DNA from: CAZMIL01 sp964566425
GTDB lineage: Bacteria; Patescibacteriota; Microgenomatia; UBA1406; GWC2-37-13
Assembly (NCBI GenBank): GCA_964566425.1
Contig: CAZMIL010000008.1
Span: forward strand, 1-29,632
DNA: 29,632 nucleotides
Direction of reading: 5' to 3'
Shown here: in pieces, positions 1-7,144 of the stretch
Layout: every line of letters begins with the position of its first letter
How positions within the stretch are numbered: position 1 is the stretch's first letter
Translations under genes and position numbers: made by a program
The notes under the pieces: generated by a model
Database searches by the model: none
What the model saw: only the letters and a program-made list of their open reading frames with translations
Told to the model about the DNA's origin: nothing

Positions 1-754
1 GGGCAATGAAAGCCGTAGCCAGAGTTGTAGCTCTCCTTCCCAACCGAAAAGCAAACCACGTAAGGAGAGGAAACCCAAAAAACTCGAGAGGGTAACTGTT
101 TTCACGCAACGCTACTGATTGCCCAAAAACTGTTAAGGTCAAAACTACTAACGCAGAAAAAACAAGCGCTACCTCGATTACTCGATAGAAATACGGTTGA
201 TAAACAAAGCGACGTCCGCGGCGACTCCAGGTGATCAGTAAAGGAGCAAAAATGAGAGCTCCACCGATGTCACCCAACCACCAGATCAGCCAGACTTGCC
301 AATAAGTAGCAACAGCAACCAAATGCTCTAAGGTCAAACTCGTCACGCCGATGAACGGACTAATCATCGTGGCAAAGGCTACGATGATAGTATAGAAAAA
401 AATTGTCCGTGGATGATTGAGAACTTCTCTACCGCTAGCATAACGATTGATCAAATAGACGGTTATTAAACCTTCAAGCGTATTGCCGGCAGAAATAGCT
501 AAAACAGTTAAAAATGAACCAGCATTCGTAATATTGGTCAAAAAAGCTCCAAAAAAAATTGCCGGCCAAAAACGATACCCAAAAACAATCAAAGTAGCCA
601 AGGCAATTCCCGTAGGCGGCCAGACAGCAGTCGCGCTCTTATTAAGTAGAGCATACTGCAGGCCAAATTTACCTGCAAGAACATAAACAACTAAGACAAC
701 ACAGAAGATAAACCAATCTCTATTTTTATATTCACGCCAAGGAACCAGCAACAT
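1..754 (-). CDS. MASE1-domain membrane sensor, C-terminus outside window
   Basis: Reading the minus strand from an ATG at 754 gives an uninterrupted frame to the window edge (about 251 residues, no stop seen). The protein is almost wholly hydrophobic, with several predicted membrane spans. It contains the run FGLQYALLNKSATAVWPPTG followed by GYRFWPAIFFGAFLTN, the hallmark of the MASE1 integral-membrane sensor domain. MASE1 normally precedes a histidine kinase, GGDEF or phosphatase output module, which would lie left of the window, so the output is unknown. It starts 12 nt after the stop of the PfkB kinase gene on the same strand and may be co-transcribed with it. No clear Shine-Dalgarno precedes the ATG. 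The MASE1 call is from pattern recognition of the WPP(T/S)G motif. Confidence 0.75.
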   Translation of the reverse strand, partial: MLLVPWREYKNRDWFIFCVVLVVYVLAGKFGLQYALLNKSATAVWPPTGIALATLIVFGYRFWPAIFFGAFLTNITNAGSFLTVLAISAGNTLEGLITVYLINRYASGREVLNHPRTIFFYTIIVAFATMISPFIGVTSLTLEHLVAVATYWQVWLIWWLGDIGGALIFAPLLITWSRRGRRFVYQPYFYRVIEVALVFSALVVLTLTVFGQSVALRENSYPLEFFGFPLLTWFAFRLGRRATTLATAFIA

Positions 755-766
755 AAGATTAACAAC

Positions 767-1675
767 TCAATTTGTTCCTATTTTACCCAAAACCTTGGCG
801 GCGTGTTCAGCTCCCTGCTGCATCGCTTTTGTCACATCCAGCGATTGCAAATATCGAGCGATAAAACCGGCAGTGTAACCGTCTCCAGCGCCTGTCGTAT
901 CCAAAATCTTCGCGGGCTTTATCGTTTGTTGGTAGTAAACCTTATCTTTAACATAACCGTAACTGCCTTTTTCGCCGTCGGTAACAATCAGAATTTTATC
1001 ACGAAAAACGGCTTGTCCAGCAGCAACATTCCCAGTAAAATCTAAAACTGTATAATCCTGTTTAACCAAATCGGCAAATTCGTGCCCGTTGACAATTATA
1101 ACATCAGCCGCAGTCAATAAAGGCAAAAGTTCATTTTGGTCCTTCCTCACGTCTTTGACTCCCAAGTTAAGAAAAGTCAATAGATCGTTTTGCTTTGCAT
1201 ATGATAAAAGTTCTGTCCTTTGTTCAAGAGGTATGTCAGGCAAGTTACCTAAATAGATAGCTTTTGCCTCAACAAGATGTCGCCAATCCTTTATTCCGGC
1301 AAACAATTCCGCATGTGGCGGCTCATAATGGATAATCGAACGCTCACCCGAAGGAGTGAGCAAAATACTGGAAATGTTTAGATAATCTTGCTTAAACTGA
1401 CAGAGGTGGGTATGAATGCTAGCTTGGTGCAGCCGCTCAAGAATAACCTCTTTAAAAGAGTTTTCACCAATCAAACCGAGAATAGCAACCCCCAATCCAT
1501 ATTGACGCAGACCAATAGCTACATTGGCTCCGCCACCACCGATACTCTCGTAAAGTTCGTCAACCACGTATTTGCCGCCAATGGCTAATTGAAAACGCTC
1601 GTTATCCAACGTCAAAGATTTACCGCGAAAGGAAAGATCAATACTTATCGTCCCTATAGAGATCACATCCAGCAT
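767..1675 (-). CDS. PfkB-family carbohydrate/nucleoside kinase
   Basis: A 302-residue kinase of the PfkB/ribokinase superfamily, which transfers phosphate from ATP to a sugar, sugar phosphate or nucleoside. The N-terminal substrate motif GGGGANVAIGLRQYG and the C-terminal signature DTTGAGDGYTAGF are intact; the Asp of the latter is the expected catalytic base. Length fits the family (about 300). The substrate cannot be read from sequence. I chose the ATG at 1675 rather than the in-frame ATG at 1741: the protein then begins MLDVISIG as family members do, and an extended -10 (TGTTATATT) ends 6 nt before it. The longer form would run back into the divergent holA promoter. The MASE1 gene follows 12 nt downstream. 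Confidence 0.85.
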   Translation of the reverse strand: MLDVISIGTISIDLSFRGKSLTLDNERFQLAIGGKYVVDELYESIGGGGANVAIGLRQYGLGVAILGLIGENSFKEVILERLHQASIHTHLCQFKQDYLNISSILLTPSGERSIIHYEPPHAELFAGIKDWRHLVEAKAIYLGNLPDIPLEQRTELLSYAKQNDLLTFLNLGVKDVRKDQNELLPLLTAADVIIVNGHEFADLVKQDYTVLDFTGNVAAGQAVFRDKILIVTDGEKGSYGYVKDKVYYQQTIKPAKILDTTGAGDGYTAGFIARYLQSLDVTKAMQQGAEHAAKVLGKIGTN

Positions 1676-1712
1676 AAAAACAATATAACATTTTTTGGGG
1701 TAAAATTGAGGA
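1676..1712. promoter_or_regulatory. Divergent, back-to-back promoters of the PfkB gene and holA
   Basis: On the minus strand TATATT (1682-1687), preceded by TG plus one base (extended -10), lies 6 nt before the PfkB ATG. On the plus strand TAAAAT (1701-1706) lies 6 nt before the holA ATG. Only 13 bp separate the two -10 hexamers, so each promoter's upstream region lies over the other's transcribed region and the two should compete. Both messages are predicted to be leaderless. No good -35 box is seen for either. Confidence 0.55.
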
Positions 1713-2402
1713 ATGCTGATCATAATTTGTGGTGAAGACAATGTTTCCTCCCGGAATTATTTCTTGCAATTGCAAGCCGCTTACAAAGAACAAGGAAATG
1801 ATCTCAAGAAAATTTATTCTTCCGAACTACAGACAATTTTATTATCTTCGGCAGATATTCTCAATCTTTTTGGCCAACGCCAAATTTTTTTAGCCGAAAA
1901 TCTAAATAAAGTTGTTTCACGAAAAAAAGGAAACAAACCATTTGAGGTGTTAACAGCCATAGGAAAAAATAAACAAATAGTCTTGCTCGACTGGGAAGAC
2001 GGGGTCAGTCAAAGAGAGTTAAAAATTTCGGCTTTGGGTAAAGTCAAAGAATTTAAGCCGAGCGCGAGTATCTTCAAACTTCTCGACGCGTGTTATCCAT
2101 CCAACTTGCAAACTTTTATTTTTCTCCTGCGCGCTGTATGCAGCCCGCAAAACGCAATGTTCGTCTATGTCATGTTGCGTCGACACATTAGAAATCTGTT
2201 GTTAGTAAATTCTAAAGCTAAAATCCCCACCCTTCAATCTTGGCAACTTCATAAACTGCAACAACAAACCAACTCTTGGCAGCCGGAAAGACTAATATCT
2301 TTCTATGAGCGACTAATTTCCTTGGACATTTCCTTAAAAACCGGTAAGAATGCTTACGATTTGCAACAATCTCTGGAGATATTGGCCTGTTATTATTTGT
2401 AG
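1713..2402 (+). CDS. holA: DNA polymerase III delta subunit (short form)
   Basis: A 229-residue protein resembling HolA, the clamp-loader subunit that opens the beta sliding clamp. The N terminus MLIIICGEDNVSSRNYF matches the usual start of delta (a short strand, then G-x-(E/D)). The C-terminal helical region has the family pattern, ending LISLDISLKTGKNAYDLQQS then LEILACYYL. Delta is usually about 330-350 residues; here the middle is compressed, as in other CPR genomes. Its own -10 (TAAAAT) ends 6 nt before the ATG, so the mRNA should be leaderless. The assignment rests on end motifs and fold-like pattern, not on strong catalytic residues. Confidence 0.6.
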   Translation: MLIIICGEDNVSSRNYFLQLQAAYKEQGNDLKKIYSSELQTILLSSADILNLFGQRQIFLAENLNKVVSRKKGNKPFEVLTAIGKNKQIVLLDWEDGVSQRELKISALGKVKEFKPSASIFKLLDACYPSNLQTFIFLLRAVCSPQNAMFVYVMLRRHIRNLLLVNSKAKIPTLQSWQLHKLQQQTNSWQPERLISFYERLISLDISLKTGKNAYDLQQSLEILACYYL

Positions 2403-2926
2403 ACTATATTCGACAATCAAGGAATAGTTTTTTAAATCGACTCTATAGGTCATAATCTTAAGCGAAAAAAATAAAAAAATAAATTGTCACAGCAATCTAA
2501 ATAACTATAGAGCTCCACTTAGCACCCAAAGAGTGTTTTTGCGGGTTAAATATAGTATCTATAGAGTGAAGAATAAACGTTTTTTAAAATTTCTATATGG
2601 CAATTTAGATTGTTCTTACGCCCCAAAGTTAAATTGGACTTGTGTTAGCAGGCCTTTCGATTATCTGCTAAGAAAATTATAGGGTTTAGACTATCTTAAC
2701 AAGCTAAATCCTCTTACAAAATAGTCGCTTCCAGAACACGCCAGCAAAAATTTATTATTTATTAATCTTTGTCCACGAACTCTCGCTTAGTCTACTATTA
2801 GATCGCTTCATTATTTGTGAGTTCCATTTTTGATTATGTACTTTTTTGAATACCGTTGTTAGTAAACTTTTTTGTTAAATCTATTGAGATTGACTTTTAA
2901 AGAGGAAGGTTCGATAATAAAAACCT
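2403..2926. other. Gene-free AT-rich interval with several inverted repeats
   Basis: This 524-nt stretch has no convincing coding frame. It holds three copies of the octamer CTATAGAG or its complement (2441-2448, 2505-2512, 2559-2566). There is a 10-bp inverted repeat CAATCTAAAT/ATTTAGATTG at 2493-2502 and 2603-2612. A stem TTAGCAG/CTGCTAA lies at 2645-2651 and 2665-2671, and a 9-bp stem AGGGTTTAG/CTAAATCCT with one G-U pair at 2681-2689 and 2704-2712. A possible promoter TTGTCA-16-TATAGA starts near 2484. It could encode a structured RNA or be a decayed locus. No RNase P, tmRNA, 6S or SRP RNA signature was recognised. Confidence 0.5.
2890..2918 (+). promoter_or_regulatory. Promoter of the phosphomannomutase gene
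   Basis: TTGACT (2890-2895), a 17-nt spacer and GATAAT (2913-2918), ending 8 nt before the ATG. The purine-rich AGAGGAAGG that looks like a ribosome binding site lies inside the spacer, so it would not be transcribed. Confidence 0.7.
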
Positions 2927-4324
2927 ATGTCTATTGATTCTTCTCTTTTTAAAGCTTATGATATTCGCGGAGTTTACCCAAGAGAGCTTAATGAAAACAA
3001 TATTCAGACGATCGTCGCTGCTATTTATGACTTTTTTAGACAAGACCTTAAAAAATCCAAATTAAGTGTCGTTTTGGGCCGCGACATGCGGCTTTCTTCA
3101 CCTTCGCTTTTTGCCAAGGCCAAAGAGATTTTAGCCCGTCAGGGAGCCTCAATCGTCGATGTCGGACTGGTTTCCACTCCTACTTTTTACTTCGCGGTTC
3201 TTGACGGCCAGTATGACGCAGGAATTCAGGTCAGCGCCTCACACAATCCCAAGGAATACAACGGTTTAAAGTTTGTCAAAAGAGTAGGGAAAACGTTGAT
3301 CAAAATCGGTCAGAATACCGGTATGGATCAGGTCAGAGAATTATCCTTGGCAGGAAATACTGATGTAGGAAATCATCAAGGAATGATTGTCGAATTCTCC
3401 GATGCTGTCGATAAAGAAGTTGAAGCGGCTTTAAAGTCGGTCAATCCACAGCAGATCAAAAAATTCAAAGTTGTTGCTGATCCCGGCAACGCCATGGCAA
3501 TACTTTATCTTGATAAATTGTTTAAAAAACTCCCTTGCGAGTTGATAAAAATGAATTTCCAACTCGATGGGAATTTTCCAGCGCACCAACCCGATCCTTT
3601 ACAATTTTCTACCCTCAAGGATTTGCAGACCAAAGTTATTGCCGACAAAGCGGACTTAGGAATTGCGCCTGACGGAGATGGCGATAGAGTATTTTTTATT
3701 GACGAAAAGGGAAGAGTTGTCTCTGCGACGATGATCACTTCTTTAATTGCTAAAGCAATCTTGACTAAGCATCCCGGGGAGAAAATTTTAGCTGATATCC
3801 GCGACATAATGAACGTCAAAGCCACATGTAAAAAATACGGAGGAAAATTCCTACTGAGTAGAGTCGGACATGCTTTGATTACGGCTCAGCTAAACAGTGA
3901 GGAAGCAGCTTTTGCCGGCGAATCGTCAGGTCACTTCTACTTCCGAGAGACCGGGGGGGCCGAAAGTTCTGTGCGTGTCATCCTTTATGTGTTGGAAGCC
4001 ATGGGGCAGTCTGACAAGCCTATTTCTGAGTTGCTTGAGGAGTTTCACAGCGCGTTTGAATCCGGAGAATACAATTTTGTCCTCCCCGCAGGACTTGAAG
4101 CTAAAAAATTCCTCTCTCAGATCGAAAGCGAGTATAAACAGGGTCAAATTTCGCATCTAGACGGCCTTGCAGTGAACTTTCCCGATTGGCGATTCAATAT
4201 GCGCACCTCGAATACCGAGCCGCTTCTGAGGTTGAATTTAGAGGCAAATTCAGAACCTCTAATGAAGCAGAGGCTCGATGAACTTCTTGAAAGCTTAAAT
4301 AGAGCAGGTTTGAAGAGAAAATAG
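2927..4324 (+). CDS. manB: Phosphomannomutase/phosphoglucomutase
   Basis: A 465-residue alpha-D-phosphohexomutase that interconverts hexose 1- and 6-phosphates, supplying activated sugars for envelope polysaccharide. All four domain signatures are present in order. They are the start FKAYDIRGVYP; the phosphoserine loop QVSASHNPKEYNG (about residues 102-114); the metal loop PDGDGDRVFFID (about 248); and the sugar-binding loop GESSGHFYFRE with the C-terminal phosphate-binding RTSNTEPLLRLNLEA. Length matches bacterial PMM/PGM. The YDIRG and GESSGH loops favour the dual-specificity PMM/PGM subgroup over phosphoglucosamine mutase. It has its own promoter and a nearly leaderless start. Confidence 0.93.
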   Translation: MSIDSSLFKAYDIRGVYPRELNENNIQTIVAAIYDFFRQDLKKSKLSVVLGRDMRLSSPSLFAKAKEILARQGASIVDVGLVSTPTFYFAVLDGQYDAGIQVSASHNPKEYNGLKFVKRVGKTLIKIGQNTGMDQVRELSLAGNTDVGNHQGMIVEFSDAVDKEVEAALKSVNPQQIKKFKVVADPGNAMAILYLDKLFKKLPCELIKMNFQLDGNFPAHQPDPLQFSTLKDLQTKVIADKADLGIAPDGDGDRVFFIDEKGRVVSATMITSLIAKAILTKHPGEKILADIRDIMNVKATCKKYGGKFLLSRVGHALITAQLNSEEAAFAGESSGHFYFRETGGAESSVRVILYVLEAMGQSDKPISELLEEFHSAFESGEYNFVLPAGLEAKKFLSQIESEYKQGQISHLDGLAVNFPDWRFNMRTSNTEPLLRLNLEANSEPLMKQRLDELLESLNRAGLKRK

Positions 4325-4330
4325 CGATTA

Positions 4331-4385
4331 GTCACCCCAACGGAAGCAAGAATCTGTAGATTCTCGATCAAGTTAAAAATGACAT
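4331..4385. repeat. Degenerate dispersed palindromic repeat (intergenic copy)
   Basis: Between the phosphohexomutase stop and the next gene lies a sequence starting GTCACCCC and ending AAAAATGACA, with an internal perfect stem AGAATC-TGTA-GATTCT (4349-4364). It resembles the widespread bacterial palindromic repeats whose arms read like GTCATTCC...GAATCT and GATTCTCGA...GAGAATGAC. A second relative lies inside pheT at 22983-23035; over about 26 nt from GATTCTC to ATGAC the two share roughly three quarters of positions by eye. Confidence 0.55.
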
Positions 4386-4416
4386 AGGCAAGGCGAAAAT
4401 GATAAAGGTAAACTGG

Positions 4417-4422
4417 TATAAT
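4417..4422 (+). promoter_or_regulatory. Extended -10 for the 533-residue membrane protein
   Basis: TGGTATAAT gives an extended -10 (TGn plus TATAAT) ending 11 nt before the ATG, so the expected leader is only about 4-5 nt. Confidence 0.5.
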
Positions 4423-4433
4423 ATTAGCACCGT

Positions 4434-6035
4434 ATGGACGAGGCCGCTACAACAGCACAATCACCGATAAGACTCTCTCATTTCACACGGGCTCTGGTCG
4501 AAAATTTTAAAGCCATCAGGCCTAAAGTCATACCCGATGAAACAAGTCGCATCTCTGTTTCACAGACTGTTTCTTTCTTCGCGATTGCCTATGAGAAGTT
4601 GAGAAACGCGGTTGAATATCGTGAGAGCCATCTTATTCGCCGCGCCGTAATAGAAAGGATTCTCAAACGCCGTTTAACTCTCAACCCAGAAGCGGCCGGC
4701 GAAGGCGAAGACTTGTTACGCGAACTCCTCTGGGCCCGCTATTTCCCCAATGAATCTTTGGGTGAGCACGATATTGCGGCTGTACAAAAACTCTTAGATC
4801 GTTATATAACTATTCGTAGGCAACTAAACAGCCCGCGGGACGGCCAGTTTTTATTTGATTTGCTGACCTGTACGATTGAAGAGATACTTTCTCCTGAAGA
4901 AGCTAAACGCAACACTACCTTCACTTTTTTTATTTACCAAGTTTTAAAAGATAAAGTTAAGATTGAGAACGTTCCGGAGGACGAAAAAAATGCTTATTTT
5001 TATGTTACTTTAGAAAAGTGGTTTGCCAAAAGTGACAATCCGTATTTGCGTTATCGCTTATTTACTCTTTATCATGAATCTATTTTTGAGGTAAGTTCTG
5101 AAAAGCTTCCTACAGTGCTTAAAGAATTACCACAAATTTTTACTAAGGTTGATGAATTGATTGCCAATCCCTACTCCAATCGTTTAAGAGCTTTTGTCAA
5201 TAATCAAACTCCGCCTTTCAATATTCTATTTGAGATTTTCAAGAAAGATGGCTCGCAGGCTGAAACGATTTTGATCGATAGACATAAACTAGGGACAGAA
5301 GTTGAGCAAATTGCGCGAATTAAATACGCTCAAACCCGCTCTCGGCTGAATAGTCTGGCAATCAAAGCAATCATCTATATTTTTATTACCAAAATGTTGT
5401 TCGCTCTAATTTTGGAATATCCTTTATCGCTGTATTTCTACCGTGAAGTTAGCTATTTTTCCCTGGCTATTAATTCTTTATTTCCACCTGTTTTGATGTT
5501 TGTGATCATCTGGATGACTAAAATCCCCGGCGAAGAAAATACCAGAAAGTTATTTGACCGCTTGGTGAATATTATTGATGCAGATAAATCATTTGAAACA
5601 ACTATTTCTTTTATAACTAAAAAAACTAAGCCGCGCCGTCGGCTGTTGATCTTTGCTTTCACCATTGTTTATGCTCTGACTTTTCTTATCACTTTTGATA
5701 TTCTGAATTATTTTCTGATGCTTTTGCATTTCAACCTCGTTAGTGAAATCATTTTCCTCTTTTTTATCAGCATCGTCAGTTTCTTCGCCTATCGCATCAG
5801 ACAAATTGCCAAGGAATATCAGCTTAGAGAAGGAGAGAGTTTTATCAGACCGTTTATCGACTTTTTCTTTTTACCAATCCTTTCTGCAGGGAAGTGGTTG
5901 AGTAGTGGTATTGCCAAACTTAATTTCTTTACTTTTATCTTTGATTTCGTTATTGAAGCTCCATTCAAGCTGGTTTTTGAGGTAATAGAAGAGTGGATCC
6001 GGTTCATCCGGACCAAAAAAGAGGAAATCGTCTAA
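4434..6035 (+). CDS. Conserved-type membrane protein of unknown function
   Basis: A 533-residue protein that I do not recognise as a named family. The first 300 residues are soluble, charged and probably helical, with no signal peptide. Then follow about four hydrophobic segments: near 305-325, 340-360, 403-425 (RRLLIFAFTIVYALTFLITF) and 432-455 (LVSEIIFLFFISIVSFFAY). The tail is amphipathic and ends RFIRTKKEEIV. Codon use and lack of interruption indicate a real gene. A large cytoplasmic N-domain on a membrane anchor suggests an envelope-associated scaffold or regulator, which is inference only. It ends 11 nt from the convergent secreted-protein gene, and no terminator hairpin is seen between them. 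Confidence 0.75.
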   Translation: MDEAATTAQSPIRLSHFTRALVENFKAIRPKVIPDETSRISVSQTVSFFAIAYEKLRNAVEYRESHLIRRAVIERILKRRLTLNPEAAGEGEDLLRELLWARYFPNESLGEHDIAAVQKLLDRYITIRRQLNSPRDGQFLFDLLTCTIEEILSPEEAKRNTTFTFFIYQVLKDKVKIENVPEDEKNAYFYVTLEKWFAKSDNPYLRYRLFTLYHESIFEVSSEKLPTVLKELPQIFTKVDELIANPYSNRLRAFVNNQTPPFNILFEIFKKDGSQAETILIDRHKLGTEVEQIARIKYAQTRSRLNSLAIKAIIYIFITKMLFALILEYPLSLYFYREVSYFSLAINSLFPPVLMFVIIWMTKIPGEENTRKLFDRLVNIIDADKSFETTISFITKKTKPRRRLLIFAFTIVYALTFLITFDILNYFLMLLHFNLVSEIIFLFFISIVSFFAYRIRQIAKEYQLREGESFIRPFIDFFFLPILSAGKWLSSGIAKLNFFTFIFDFVIEAPFKLVFEVIEEWIRFIRTKKEEIV

Positions 6036-6046
6036 AAACTTCTAGT

Positions 6047-6733
6047 TTATAGGATATTCCCTGTATTAGCGTCTGATGAATTAATCCACGTTCCGTGACT
6101 TCCTGCCTTGTACTGCCAACCCCACCAAGAATAGTTTTCAAAACCTGTGGTAGTAGAGAAATATTTTGTTGTCCAATCAACAGAACCAGAACAATTCTGA
6201 AGAAGATCACAGTTATAATCAAAAGTACCAACATTCCCATTTGTCGCCCACAGTGGGGTGGATAAAAGAGTCCCCGTGAATGTGGTGCGATATCCTCCAC
6301 TCATCTCTCCTTCAACACCAGAACCAATCAAGCCAGTTCCACCAGGGCCTGTCTGCTTGTAAAAAGCGTTAAAACGTCCGTTGTAAAAAGTAACAACCGC
6401 ACAATAAGTATTCTCTCCTGTCTGCCAAAACCTTACGCGTTTGGTAAAGCTCTCAACATTCCAAAAATTTCCATTACCCGGAAAATAGGCATTATCTCCA
6501 AGACCAGAGTCAACATCGTTAAGCACCTTCATGGTGACGTCAACCATTGGATCACCTTTTGCATTACATTTCGCTTTTGATAATTCATTATCAGGGTTAA
6601 AAATGTTTCTGTTCCAAAAGTCATTTCGTGGGCCGAATTTAAAGAATTTTTCGAGAGCAAGAACTTTTTTGGAAGCAAACAGAGCAATAACCAACAGCAA
6701 GACAAACGAGATGGCTAAAATAATTTTTTTCAC
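6047..6733 (-). CDS. Secreted Trp/Gly-rich protein of unknown function
   Basis: A 228-residue exported protein. It has a classical signal peptide (MKKIILAISFVLLLVIALFA, then SKKVLA). The mature part is rich in Trp, Tyr, Asn and Gly, with four Cys in two regions (CNAKG; the later CDLLQNC and TYCAVV), which may form disulfides. I place the start at GTG 6733. The upstream in-frame GTG at 6745 lies inside the ribosome binding site AGAAAGGAGGTGAT (complement of 6741-6754), whereas 6733 is 7 nt from its end. The gene has a distal consensus promoter and a leader that begins with an 18-bp palindrome. No domain recognised; a surface or extracellular role is inferred from the signal peptide. Confidence 0.75.
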   Translation of the reverse strand: MKKIILAISFVLLLVIALFASKKVLALEKFFKFGPRNDFWNRNIFNPDNELSKAKCNAKGDPMVDVTMKVLNDVDSGLGDNAYFPGNGNFWNVESFTKRVRFWQTGENTYCAVVTFYNGRFNAFYKQTGPGGTGLIGSGVEGEMSGGYRTTFTGTLLSTPLWATNGNVGTFDYNCDLLQNCSGSVDWTTKYFSTTTGFENYSWWGWQYKAGSHGTWINSSDANTGNIL

Positions 6734-6753
6734 TTTTTTTATCACCTCCTTTC

Positions 6754-6771
6754 TGTAGTTTATAAACTACA
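6754..6771. promoter_or_regulatory. Perfect 18-bp palindrome at predicted transcript start
   Basis: TGTAGTTTATAAACTACA is its own reverse complement. It lies between the minus-strand -10 (6778-6783) and the ribosome binding site, so it would form a hairpin at the extreme 5' end of the secreted-protein mRNA, or alternatively serve as an operator for a dimeric regulator. Confidence 0.65.
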
Positions 6772-6777
6772 AGCAAT

Positions 6778-6805
6778 ATCATACCCATTGTTTATTAATT
6801 GTCAA
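6778..6805 (-). promoter_or_regulatory. Promoter of the secreted Trp-rich protein gene
   Basis: On the minus strand TTGACA (6800-6805), a 16-nt spacer and TATGAT (6778-6783). Transcription would start near 6771, giving a leader of about 38 nt with a near-perfect Shine-Dalgarno. Confidence 0.7.
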
Positions 6806-6833
6806 GCCGTTTTGTATATAGTAAATCATATCC

Positions 6834-6860
6834 TTGACAGTTGTAAAAAAAGACTATAAT
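6834..6860 (+). promoter_or_regulatory. Promoter of the DUF378 gene
   Basis: TTGACA (6834-6839) and TATAAT (6855-6860) with a 15-nt spacer, diverging from the secreted-protein promoter. The leader carries AGAAAGGAGGTGA (6879-6891), a 13-nt complement to the 16S rRNA tail, then a second purine run GAGGAA just before the ATG. Confidence 0.65.
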
Positions 6861-6901
6861 AGACTCAAGATGATGAATAGAAAGGAGGTGAGAAGAGGAA
6901 T

Positions 6902-7108
6902 ATGAAGGCGTTGCATCTCATTTCATATACTTTTTTGTGGGTTGCAGGCATCAATTTAGGCTTAGTGGGATTATTTAATTATGACGTAGTCACAGGCGTT
7001 CTTGGCTCAATCGCCGGTGCCGTAACAGTGTTTAACGTTTTGGTAGGTTTAGCCGCTCTTTATACACTGTTCACCCACAAAAACTATTGTAAAATTTGTG
7101 GAAAGTAA
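6902..7108 (+). CDS. DUF378 (YuzA-like) small membrane protein
   Basis: A 68-residue protein with two to three hydrophobic segments and the DUF378 pattern: LHLISYTFLWVAGINLGLVG, then LFNYDVV, then VLVGLAALYTLF. It ends in a short Cys-containing tail (NYCKICGK). The function of DUF378 is unknown; members are short inner-membrane proteins. The CxxC in the tail could bind metal or be a redox pair, which is inference. It has its own TTGACA/TATAAT promoter and strong ribosome binding site and is divergent from the secreted-protein gene. Confidence 0.8.
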   Translation: MKALHLISYTFLWVAGINLGLVGLFNYDVVTGVLGSIAGAVTVFNVLVGLAALYTLFTHKNYCKICGK

Positions 7109-7144
7109 ATAAAACTAACGCAGCCCTTTCGCTTGATTTCAGTA

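Noticed and set aside
2901..2910. AGAGGAAGGT as the ribosome binding site of the phosphohexomutase
   Set aside because: It is inside the 17-nt spacer of a good promoter and too far from the ATG, so it is probably not transcribed.
6741..6745. GTG start at 6745 for the secreted protein
   Set aside because: It lies inside the Shine-Dalgarno sequence; the GTG at 6733 has normal spacing and begins a cleaner signal peptide.
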